From Clostridia bacterium (GTDB taxonomy: Bacteria; Bacillota; Clostridia; Christensenellales; UMGS416): a stretch of DNA of 64,000 nt. Both the position numbers and the translations under genes were made by a program. The DNA is taken from the NCBI GenBank assembly GCA_016938675.1, contig JAFGUF010000012.1:62001-126000 (forward strand), written 5' to 3'. Below are positions 39,914 through 49,700 of the stretch, one piece after another. Below the pieces are notes generated by a model, which was not told where the DNA came from, did no database searches, and saw only the letters and a program-made list of their open reading frames with translations. How positions within the stretch are numbered: position 1 is the first letter of the stretch; every line of letters starts with the position of its first letter.

Positions 39914-40837
39914 TTAAAGTTTCTTCACCAGGAGATAGATATCAATGAAGTGCTTCCTTTCCGGGTGCTGTGACGGGTCATTTGCGTATACTTCGAACAC
40001 GGGGTTATCCGCAGGCTGGTATCCGCTTTGCGGCAGCCACTGTCCGTATAGGTATTCCCAAGCCATACTGTGCTGTGCGGCCGCATCCTTATCGTCTATT
40101 TCGAAGTGGGCTATGGCGTACTCTCCTCCTGCTATTTCCAAAGAGCCTATTTCTTCATCCACTTTTGTTCCCGCTGGTACAGTTACGCAGATGCTGGTTT
40201 TCAGCTTGTCTTCCTCTGTTATGTTGGGATTGTCGTGGTATATGGCCAGAAGCTTAGTCTTTTCATCCAGCAGCCCTTTGGCGCCTGCCCATTGCATTAT
40301 CCTAGCAATCATGCCCTTAAACTGCCTGCCCAACTCCTCATATGTGCCTATATGCCGCAGGTAGGCGGCCGTCATCGGCTCAATAGGCTTTACTTCAATA
40401 TTGCATTTCACGTCCATATAATCAAATCTCCGTTTCTTTGTTTTTATGCTTTGATTATATCCCGTTTTATTTTTTCCTTCTTTGCTAATCTTGCTGAATG
40501 CTTTTCTGTATTGTGTTGCGCTCATTAAATATTGCTTTTTGAATGCTCTGGCAAATGTAGCAGAGTCTGCAAAGCCGTAATCCAATGCAATATCCGTCAC
40601 ATCCTTTTGAGGCAGCATAATTAGCTCGCCAACTGCCCTCTCCAGCTTCAGCCTTGTAATATAACTATATAGCGTTTCTTTCATATAGCCAGAAAACATC
40701 CTATGAAAATGGTATTTTGAAAAGCCTGACACGCTGGATAGCTCATCCAATGTAAACGCGCCGCAGAGATTTTTTTCAATATAATCGCATACTATGTTTA
40801 TGCGGTTTATGTATTCGGTGTTTTGGTTGCTTTTCAT
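39914..40837 (-). CDS. AraC-family regulator with GyrI-like effector domain
   Basis: FTLDELSSVSGFSKYHFHRMFSGYMKETLYSYITRLKLERA; C-terminal half GyrI-like. Confidence 0.9.
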   Translation of the reverse strand: MKSNQNTEYINRINIVCDYIEKNLCGAFTLDELSSVSGFSKYHFHRMFSGYMKETLYSYITRLKLERAVGELIMLPQKDVTDIALDYGFADSATFARAFKKQYLMSATQYRKAFSKISKEGKNKTGYNQSIKTKKRRFDYMDVKCNIEVKPIEPMTAAYLRHIGTYEELGRQFKGMIARIMQWAGAKGLLDEKTKLLAIYHDNPNITEEDKLKTSICVTVPAGTKVDEEIGSLEIAGGEYAIAHFEIDDKDAAAQHSMAWEYLYGQWLPQSGYQPADNPVFEVYANDPSQHPERKHFIDIYLLVKKL

Positions 40838-40930
40838 CTATCTCCCCTTTAATAGCCATATTTTGCTATCATAGCATATTCTCATTGCGGAGTGCTTTGC
40901 AGATATTGCTATCACTATTTGTAAAAGGCA

Positions 40931-40954
40931 TTAAAAAAGCTCCCTTAAGGAGCT
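40931..40954 (-). terminator. Intrinsic terminator
   Basis: Minus strand AGCTCC-TTAAG-GGAGCT-TTTTTAA. Confidence 0.7.
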
Positions 40955-40960
40955 AATTGG

Positions 40961-42424
40961 TTATCTTTTGATTTTCAGCTGCCAGTCTTCCGTGTCGCAT
41001 TCGCCGTATTCATTGCTGCCGAATGAAACAACGCTGCCGTCAGATAGCAATATTGCGCTGTGGGCTCCTCCGGCTGCCGCCGCTATTACGTTGTCATATC
41101 CTGAAAGGTCGATTTCATCTCGTTTGTCGAAAACAACTGCCTCTGCGCTGCCGTCTGATAATAGTGCTATCAGCATATTGCTGCCTGCGGATATGGCTAT
41201 GGCGTCCTCCCAGTCAGGATTATTCTCAAGCGTCGTTATAACCTTTCCATTTGGCATGAGCGCCGCTATATAAGCCGTGTTCACGTCCGCCGCCGCAGCG
41301 CCCAGCTCGCTGACTAGCATGGATGGGTGAGTCGCGAATAGTATTCCTTCATCATTTATGCATACTGCCGCGTATGCCCCCGCGCCAATATAGCGGATAT
41401 TTTTAAGCGTTGCAAGGGAGTCGCCATCAGCAAAGCCCGTTGAGACCACAGTGCCGTTTTTCAGAAGGCCATATGTGTTGTATGCCCCGGCCGCTATTTT
41501 CACGACATTCTTCCAGCTCTCTACGTCGCACTGGCCTTCTTCGTTCCTGCCTGATGCAACTACTGTGCCGTCCTCTTTTAGCCCCACTGTGTGGTATGCC
41601 CCCGCGTCAACTGCCGTGATGCCGCTCCAGCCGCTTATGTCGCACTGTCCCTCGTCATTGAGCCCAGCTGCCAGCACTGTGCCGTCTTCAGCTAATCCCA
41701 CGGTGTGCTTTGCGCCCACTGCCAGCACGCCCTCCGGCAGGGCATTCCTCGCCACTGTCAGCTCGGATATCTTCTGCATTTCCTTTAGGTTCATGCCCTC
41801 TAATATCTTGTAGGCCTCATCTATATTCTTCGCGCCGGTCACCTCCAGCGCTATTTCGTCCGCTTTTTCTTTTGAGTCTTCGTATTTACCTAGGCTTATG
41901 TATACTTCCAGCGCGGCTGCCTTCTCGCCCGCATCGTATGAATCCCCCGCTATTCGGTATCTGGCCTCCTGCATCACTAAATCAGAATCTTTATAGTCAG
42001 AAAGCATGGCATAGATTGCGTATGCCTCGTCGTAGCTGCCCTCATCCATCAGAACGCCAGCGTCAATATAGTCGCACTCTAGTAGCAGCTCATCTGTCTC
42101 CATGAATCCGTCAAGGTCTTTCAGCCTGTACCTTGCTGCCTCCGTATCGCCCTCTTCCAATGCTTTAGCAGCGATATAATAGCTGCACAGCTGCTTTTCA
42201 TCGCCTAGCTCTGCCTTTTCTGCCGCTTCGTATTTTTCTATCAGGCTTTCTGCCGCCTCGTATTTTTCATTCTCTATCAGCCTGTCTATGCGCCCTAATG
42301 TCCTCTGCGGCCATGTATTGACCGCAAACACTGTCAGCGCAACCAGCGCAGCAAAAAGCACCGCCGATATAATAAGCGTTCTTCTCACAAATTTATTTTG
42401 TTTATCTTTAATCTGTTTTTCCAT
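40961..42424 (-). CDS. Membrane protein with TPR-like region and RCC1-type repeats
   Basis: N-terminal TM; repeats VGLAEDGTVLAAGLNDEGQCDISGWSGITAVDAGAYHTVGLKEDGTVVASGRNEEGQCD. Confidence 0.8.
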   Translation of the reverse strand: MEKQIKDKQNKFVRRTLIISAVLFAALVALTVFAVNTWPQRTLGRIDRLIENEKYEAAESLIEKYEAAEKAELGDEKQLCSYYIAAKALEEGDTEAARYRLKDLDGFMETDELLLECDYIDAGVLMDEGSYDEAYAIYAMLSDYKDSDLVMQEARYRIAGDSYDAGEKAAALEVYISLGKYEDSKEKADEIALEVTGAKNIDEAYKILEGMNLKEMQKISELTVARNALPEGVLAVGAKHTVGLAEDGTVLAAGLNDEGQCDISGWSGITAVDAGAYHTVGLKEDGTVVASGRNEEGQCDVESWKNVVKIAAGAYNTYGLLKNGTVVSTGFADGDSLATLKNIRYIGAGAYAAVCINDEGILFATHPSMLVSELGAAAADVNTAYIAALMPNGKVITTLENNPDWEDAIAISAGSNMLIALLSDGSAEAVVFDKRDEIDLSGYDNVIAAAAGGAHSAILLSDGSVVSFGSNEYGECDTEDWQLKIKR

Positions 42425-43772
42425 AATCATTATCCAAAGACCTGCCGAGGTAGGTGAGCATATATCCTGAGTTCATGCTCGATGATGTCGATAGCATTAC
42501 ATAGATGTCGTCTATGCCGTAGTGTTCCAGATAGCTTCGCACGTCTCCCCCAGCCATATATACATTGAAGTATGCAGGACGCAAATCTACTACATGCACT
42601 TCATCATAATACGGGAATAAATACGGCGTAAAGGCGTTGCCGAATGAGTCGGTGATAACCAGACACTTGCGCCCGGTGTCCGCTCCAGTTTCGATTCTGC
42701 GCCATGGGCCGAGAGTGCCTGAAAGGTAGGCAAGGTAGCTTTTTAAGTTGTAGTACATATATGGCAGATCACCCGTGTCCTCCATATTAACCACCTGATA
42801 GCTCCCCAGCACAGGATAGAGCATATGCATCACTTCCAGCCTGTCCGTCCTGCTTCTTGCCGCTGGATTGTCCAAATTGCCGTGCCCCACATAGCAGTCA
42901 TATACAGTGTAGTCATAATCATCATATCCGATGCTCGGCAGATGCATGTCGCTGCGAATGCCCCTAAGCCCGTAGTATGCTCCCAATGCCGACCAGTGAT
43001 AGTCCGTAGTATAATATAATAACTCCCTCTCCATAAGATAGGGCTCCAGTATCTCCGGTCCGTTATGTATGTATACGCCCTCTACTGCGTGCTCTTGCAT
43101 ATAGTCCTCTGCGTTGCAGCCCCAGCCTGCGTATTTATTCGTGGTGTCTTCTATCAGCATATTGGCAAGGTAGCCGTAGGGTATCTGGAAAAAGTGCAAC
43201 TGCCCGTCCTCCGGCAGAGCCTCCCTATATGCATTAAGTGAATCTATTGCTATCTGCAGGTTTTCCTCCGGATAATCGTATACTATTCTCGTGCTGCCGT
43301 CTGCTAAGTCCAGCCAGAATGTATAGTCTCCCTGCGCAATCGCGTCAGTTCCTGTTTCTTCGCTTGTTTGCTCTGTTCCTGTGCCGGGTTTATCGATGCC
43401 TGCGCCCTCATCTTCAGGGTTTTTTATGTTTTCTTCCGCCGCTTCATCAATGAATTCATTTACCGCCTGCTCCATGTCTACATTCAGCATCTCTTCTTCG
43501 CTTTTTATGTTGAATACGCCTTTAATATCGGATGATGCCCTAACCAGCTCTCCGCGCATGAAAAATCCGTCCGCAAGGTAGCTCTCAACACCCTGCATAA
43601 AGCTGCCGTCTATGACATTCTCAAAGCTGAATTCGGGCGCGCCTGCAAGGTTTCTGTTCTCGTCCTCGCTCATTCTTTCCTCTCTGGGCGCAAGCCAAAG
43701 AAGCATCCCCCCAAGAAATCCCATCAGGAGAACCCACCAAAGCGTTAATATAAATGAAAATTTATACTTCAT
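42408..43772 (-). CDS. DHHW/AlgX-like polysaccharide O-acetylation protein
   Basis: YYTTDYHWSALGAYYGLRGI, CLVITDSFGNAFTPYLFPYYDEVHVVDLR. Confidence 0.85.
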   Translation of the reverse strand: MKYKFSFILTLWWVLLMGFLGGMLLWLAPREERMSEDENRNLAGAPEFSFENVIDGSFMQGVESYLADGFFMRGELVRASSDIKGVFNIKSEEEMLNVDMEQAVNEFIDEAAEENIKNPEDEGAGIDKPGTGTEQTSEETGTDAIAQGDYTFWLDLADGSTRIVYDYPEENLQIAIDSLNAYREALPEDGQLHFFQIPYGYLANMLIEDTTNKYAGWGCNAEDYMQEHAVEGVYIHNGPEILEPYLMERELLYYTTDYHWSALGAYYGLRGIRSDMHLPSIGYDDYDYTVYDCYVGHGNLDNPAARSRTDRLEVMHMLYPVLGSYQVVNMEDTGDLPYMYYNLKSYLAYLSGTLGPWRRIETGADTGRKCLVITDSFGNAFTPYLFPYYDEVHVVDLRPAYFNVYMAGGDVRSYLEHYGIDDIYVMLSTSSSMNSGYMLTYLGRSLDNDYGKTD

Positions 43773-43781
43773 ATCAATCTC

Positions 43782-45206
43782 CTAGAACCTGAAGTAGATA
43801 AACGGATTGTAGCTCTCGCCGACTAAGAACATGATTGAAAGGATAAGCACCCCAGTAAGCAGCACAGTGCTTATGATTATTCCTGCTCTTTTGAGCTGAT
43901 CATTCTTATCTGTTATTTTATCCGCCAGCTTAGCAAGCGGAGTGGAAAGCGCCATAGCAACAACGGGAAAAACCGTATATGTCTTTAATACGTCCAGCGT
44001 TGCAGCGTCCATCATTCCGCTGCCTGCGCCCACCATCGCCTTCAGGTGGCCTATCATGTCCGCCGTGTTGGTGTGATAGAATATCACCCAGCCGACTAGC
44101 ACAATTACAAGCGTAGCAATATGCCGCAGCACTTTCGGCGTCTTTTCAATGGCCTTTGCCAGAATGAATTTCTCCACCATCAGCAGCACGCCGTAGTATA
44201 CGCCCCATAATACGAAGTTCCAGCTGGCGCCATGCCAAAGGCCTGTCAATGCCCATACGATCATAATATTGAGCGCAGTCCTTCTGCCGCCCTTCCTATT
44301 GCCGCCTAATGGAATATACACATATTTTCTGAAAAATCCCGACAGTGACATGTGCCACCTGCGCCAGAAATCCGTTATGGACGATGAAATGTAGGGGTAG
44401 TTGAAGTTTTCCTTGTATTTAAATCCTATAATTCTGCCCAGGCCAATAGCCATGTCAGAATATGCTGAGAAATCAAAATAAATCTGCAAAGCGTAGAATA
44501 TCGCAAATACCCATGCACCCGCCAAAGACATATTATCAGACGGCAGAGAAAGCAATGCCTTGCCGCAGATATTTGCAATCAATACTTTCTTGCCGAGGCC
44601 TATTACGAACCTGCGCATTCCGGCGGAGAAGTCGTCCATTGATGTAGATCGTTTGGATATCTCCGCGGCCACATCGCCGTACTGCACAATAGGGCCTGCT
44701 ATAAGCTGCGGGAAGCAGCTGACATACAAAAGCAGCCTTAACGGGTTTTTCTGGTAAGGGGCTTCCTCCCTGTATACATCAATTGTGTAGGTTAATATCT
44801 GGAATGTGTAGAATGATATCCCGATGGGCAGAACCAGAGCCGGCAGCTCAATTGGCAATGAGAATATCCCGGCAAAGGTATTTACAAAGAACGCCGCGTA
44901 TTTGAAGTAAACCAAGCTTGCAAGCGATATCACAATTCCTAATGCCAGAACCGCCTGCTTGAGCCATTTTTTCTGCGTTTTTACTATGACAAGAGCGCTG
45001 ATATAATTCACCAGAGTGGAAAAAAGCATGGCAAGTATCCACACAGGCTCTCCCCAGCCATAAAATAGAAGCGAAAAAACCAACAGCACGCCGTTTTTCC
45101 ATATAATATTCATTCCGCTCTTTCTAAAGACTAAATCTCCAAAAAAATAGAGCGGTATAAAAGCCGTCACAAAAAGCAGCAAAAAAGTAAGACTGGAAAA
45201 AACCAT
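43782..45206 (-). CDS. MBOAT-family O-acyltransferase (AlgI/DltB-like)
   Basis: YFDFSAYSDMAIGLGRIIGFKYKENFNYPYISSSITDFWRRWHMSLSGFFRKYVYIPLGG; GLWHGASWNFVLWG. Confidence 0.95.
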   Translation of the reverse strand: MVFSSLTFLLLFVTAFIPLYFFGDLVFRKSGMNIIWKNGVLLVFSLLFYGWGEPVWILAMLFSTLVNYISALVIVKTQKKWLKQAVLALGIVISLASLVYFKYAAFFVNTFAGIFSLPIELPALVLPIGISFYTFQILTYTIDVYREEAPYQKNPLRLLLYVSCFPQLIAGPIVQYGDVAAEISKRSTSMDDFSAGMRRFVIGLGKKVLIANICGKALLSLPSDNMSLAGAWVFAIFYALQIYFDFSAYSDMAIGLGRIIGFKYKENFNYPYISSSITDFWRRWHMSLSGFFRKYVYIPLGGNRKGGRRTALNIMIVWALTGLWHGASWNFVLWGVYYGVLLMVEKFILAKAIEKTPKVLRHIATLVIVLVGWVIFYHTNTADMIGHLKAMVGAGSGMMDAATLDVLKTYTVFPVVAMALSTPLAKLADKITDKNDQLKRAGIIISTVLLTGVLILSIMFLVGESYNPFIYFRF

Positions 45207-45508
45207 TTATCAAAATCCCTTAATATAATCTGGCAAAATATTCTCTAATTATACAATTGAGGACAGTATTAGTCAATGAGATATAGGGGAAAGAAAACTT
45301 GCTTTTATTTATCGGGCTTTCTTGAGAACTGCTTGGTTTTGACGAGAGTAAGCTTTCGCATCACACGGCGCATTTCAAAATCAAACTCGCCAGTCATGCA
45401 AACTCAACATACGAAAAATCACACCCGTAAGTGTGATCCTTCGCCCTTTTATGCATTTTTACCTTTGCTTTTGTCATTTACTGAGATAGTGAGGAGTTTT
45501 AAGCTGTG

Positions 45509-46102
45509 TCAGTCTTGAATGAACAGCGGAGTTACACTAAATTGCGTCTCCTGAACAATACCTGATGCAGCTCCGCTGCCCTCCTCAAATGTTACCACCA
45601 TTTCCAGTAGGCAATAATCTTCTGCTTTGCTGCCCGCCGGAAGAACAATATCAGCGAACGAAACATCTTTTTGTCCGCCGGAGAAAGCGAGCAATTCATT
45701 TTCAGAAGCATTTGTAACGAAATTAACCGATTCGCTGCCTCTGTAGTGAGTGACAGTCCAGTTAAAAGATAGGTTATTTGAAAGCTCTTCGTTGTCTGTT
45801 GTTATTTCTAGTCCATCCAGTTGTGCATCTACGCTGCCGTAGTTGACAATTTTGTATACCATAGTAACGGTGTCTCCGGGGGCTAGGTTGCTGATGGTTT
45901 CGTTGATGGTTGACGCGGCTCTATCCATACCGCTCGCATATTCACCACGGCTGTAGTTTATTTCCCTTTCCACTATCTCTATATCCATTGAGCCTGATGA
46001 GGCATAGGCGTTTGTGTCCGGTCCTACGCGCCTGCCAAGTGCCACGTTCGTTAATAACATGGCCAGAATCAATGCTGCTGCGATAAATATAACCTTCTTC
46101 AT
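45509..46102 (-). CDS. Secreted TasA/CalY-like protein (weak call)
   Basis: Signal-like N-terminus from ATG 46102 (MKKVIFIAAALILAMLLTNVALG) and LAPGDTVTMVYKIVNYGSVDAQL motif. Confidence 0.5.
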   Translation of the reverse strand: MKKVIFIAAALILAMLLTNVALGRRVGPDTNAYASSGSMDIEIVEREINYSRGEYASGMDRAASTINETISNLAPGDTVTMVYKIVNYGSVDAQLDGLEITTDNEELSNNLSFNWTVTHYRGSESVNFVTNASENELLAFSGGQKDVSFADIVLPAGSKAEDYCLLEMVVTFEEGSGAASGIVQETQFSVTPLFIQD

Positions 46103-46785
46103 AGTAGTCACCTTAAATCTGAGTCCGCTTGTTTCCATACCCTTTTTAGGCCATAATAGAAAAGTTCCGCTGATGTATCCCACTTGTATATTTATATTGA
46201 GTGGACTCTTTAGTGTGTTGATAGAGTAACAGTAACTTAAGGTTAGTAATAATGTTTATATATTTGTTTACAATATAATATTAAGCTTATAATAGTGTGT
46301 TTAAAATGGCGTTATTTATAAAATTAGTTAGCAATTTTTATGTGATAGTAATATGATATAAAAAAAGTATACCTTTTATATTAAAAATGTATGTATTTTG
46401 TAAATATACCTTAATATATGGAAAAAAGCGGCACTTTAATGGTGTAAAATTATCATCAGATATAATCGCCGAGCGAAACCGGTTACGGTGGATTAAAATA
46501 ACACAATATCTGCTGCCTTTTCAAAAGAGGCAGATGATAACCGGATTAATGTATTTATTTAATATGGGAAGTATAAATGGTTATATATGGCATATATGTT
46601 CTAATATTATTCATACATTGTGAACCCGGCATTCATTTTTATTGATTATAATCATAAATCAAATGCCGCTAGCTTGTATGAAAATGGAATGTTTAAAACA
46701 GGGTGTAATATATTATATAATTTTTAATAAATGCTTAATGCTATCAGTTATAAGCTGATAACAATATTTTTAGAAAGAGGGTAGT

Positions 46786-49700
46786 ATGAAGTTAACTGCA
46801 AAGTTATTTACTGTATTTGCGATTTTTGCAGTTTTTATATTCCTGCTTATAACGCAGCAACTGATTCCCCGGCTTAAGGATCAATACCTTGACGAGCAGA
46901 AAAATGAGCATATGGAATCCCTGCAGAACAACGTTAAATTTCTAGAAAACTATGTTAGCGAAATATCATTTGACATCAATTATATCAGCAACAGGGATAT
47001 CATTTATCCGCCTGTGGAAAATTACTACACTTCTTATATAAATGCTGAAAGCAATGATTTTGTATACAGCCCAAATACTGATGAAACCGCGCTTGTTGAC
47101 TTTATCAGAAATTACAAGGAAGCAAACCATCATATTGAAGATATTTTTATTGGCTTTCCCGACGGAAGCTTTATTGCGGAAAACCCCTATGTATTGATTG
47201 GCGACGAAAAAAGCCGAATATTTAATTATGACCCCAGAATACGGCAATGGTATATAAAGGCTATGGAATCCCCGGGTGAAACAATAATTTCATCGCCTTA
47301 TCACAGGATTCATATTCTGGAGGGCACTGAGTCATCTGACCCCATCAATTATTATTTAACTGTAGCACGAATGATTCAAAGCCCGGACGGCACGCAGACA
47401 GCCGTAGTAGGCATCAACATATGCCTTGAAGACATTATGCATATGCTGATGTATTCATCCAACGGCGGCATCTACTCCCTTGGCATGTTGTTTGATAACG
47501 GCAAATACTGCTTGATGGGAAGTGATGGGCTCAAAGTAGAAGATACAGAAGCAGCGCCTGAGTTCAGCGCAATATTAATGTCATCCGACAATCACATACA
47601 CTTTGACTCAGAGGAAATAGGAATAAATTTCTGTGTAACAAAGCAGGATATGTCCTATGTCGGCACCAAGCTTTTTTACCTGACTGACCTAAAAATTATT
47701 GAGGAAAATTCACAGGAATTTATACGCCCGATTATTATCGGAGTCAGCATAATAGCAGCATTTTTCGCTGCTGTCATTATGATACTTTTGGAGTATTATA
47801 TAGTTTACCCTTTGGGCAAGCTGGATAAGGTGACTTCACATATACGCGATACTATGGACCTATCGCAGAAAGTTGAATACACGAGCAAAGACGAGATAGG
47901 CATACTGGCAAACAATTTCAACTTCATGATGTCCGAGATAAAAGCATACAGGGACAATATGGATTTGATAGTAAAGGACCGCACAAGGGAGCTTGACATA
48001 TTCAGCACAGTAATTACTCAGAGCACATCAGGAATTATAATGACAAATACTGATGGCGTAATTGAATACGCAAATCCACGATTCTCGGAAATGACAGGCT
48101 ACGAACCGGATGAAATAATCGGGAAAAAGCCTGACTTTATAGCAGTTGAAGGCCATAACAGGCAGTATTACAGCGAACTGATAAGCACAGTACTAGGCGG
48201 CAACGGATGGGAAGGCACATTCCTGAACAGGAAGAAAAACGGAGAAATATTCTATGACAAGAGCAGAATATTCCCAGTAAAAGATGAAAACGGAAAAATA
48301 ATAAACCTGGTTGCAATTAAAAATGACATTACCCAGAGAATACTGACTGAAGAGCAGCTTAAAAACACCAGAGAAGACTATCAGATGATACTGGACTCTG
48401 TGGATGAGGGCATAATCGGGATAGAGAAATCAGGCAACATCAGCTTTGCCAATAGAAAGGCCTGCGAGCTGCTTAATTGCACAAAGCATAAGCTTGTGGA
48501 GGAAAACATCAGCCGTTTATTCGTAAGAAACTACGATATTGTCGGCAGTGAGATATCCAATATCGAGCAGATTATGGAGGACATTAAAAACTCCAAAGCT
48601 GTCTATATTGAGCGCGAAGTAATAAATAGAACCGAAGGAGAGCAGTTCGTTGCAGAGCTTAGCATAGCGCCTGTAATCAGGAACAATGCTCATCTTGGCG
48701 CAGTTGTATTGATAAAAGACCTGACAGAGCGGCTTAAAATGGAAAGCAGCCTTGAGATACTCTTTGAAAATATGCCTAATGGATTTGCTGAGTATGAAAT
48801 GGTATATGACACAAAAGGAAAGGCTGCAGACTATCGGTATCTTAAAATAAACAGCTCCTTCAAGGCCCAGACCGGACTCGGAAATGATGTGATCGGCAAG
48901 TGTGCTGTTGAGGAAATGCCGGAAATTGAAAAGAACCGCAGCGAAATGTTCAAGGAGGTTGTCGGCACAAGGCTGCCTATAACATTCGAGGAATATTCCG
49001 CCGTACTTGAAAGGCATTTCAGAATAACAGTATTTCCAACTGGCAGAAGGACATTCGCGGCAATATTTGACGACATTACGGAATCACGCCAAAGCGAAAA
49101 ACTGATGGCCGAGAATGAAAGAAGGCTGCGCTTTATATTCGAAACAACGCCCTTTGGCATAGTGACAACTGTTAGGGGCATAATATATTACGCCAATCCG
49201 AACTTTGAAAGAATGACCGGCCTTAGTGTAAGGGATTCAGCATTTGAGGCATATTACGATACCAATGACCGGAACGAGATGCTAGACAGGCTTAATAAAG
49301 GAATCCCCGTCCTGAACTACGAAGCCCGTTTCTTCAAGGCATCCGGCCAGATTGGCTACGCGCTGGTATCTATGGTAAAGACGGATATTGAAGGCGAAGA
49401 GGGCCTTTTGGCATGGCTGCTTGATATTACGGATATTAAAAAGTCAGAAGAGCAGCTGATAGTAGCCAAGGAGCAGGCGGAGGCGGCAACCAAAGCAAAG
49501 AGCGATTTCCTTGCAAATATGAGCCACGAGATAAGGACGCCTATGAACGCCGTTATAGGGCTTAATAAGCTATTGCAGGATACAGAGCTCAATACAAAGC
49601 AGGCAGATTACGTAGACAAGATAGACCGATCAGCAGTGCAGCTGATGAACATAATCAACGATATACTTGACTTTTCCAAGATAGAATCCGGCTGGATGGA

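Noticed and set aside
46387-46623. 78-aa plus-strand ORF upstream of the histidine kinase
   Set aside because: No RBS, no recognisable domain, overlaps the nested hairpin; more likely noncoding.
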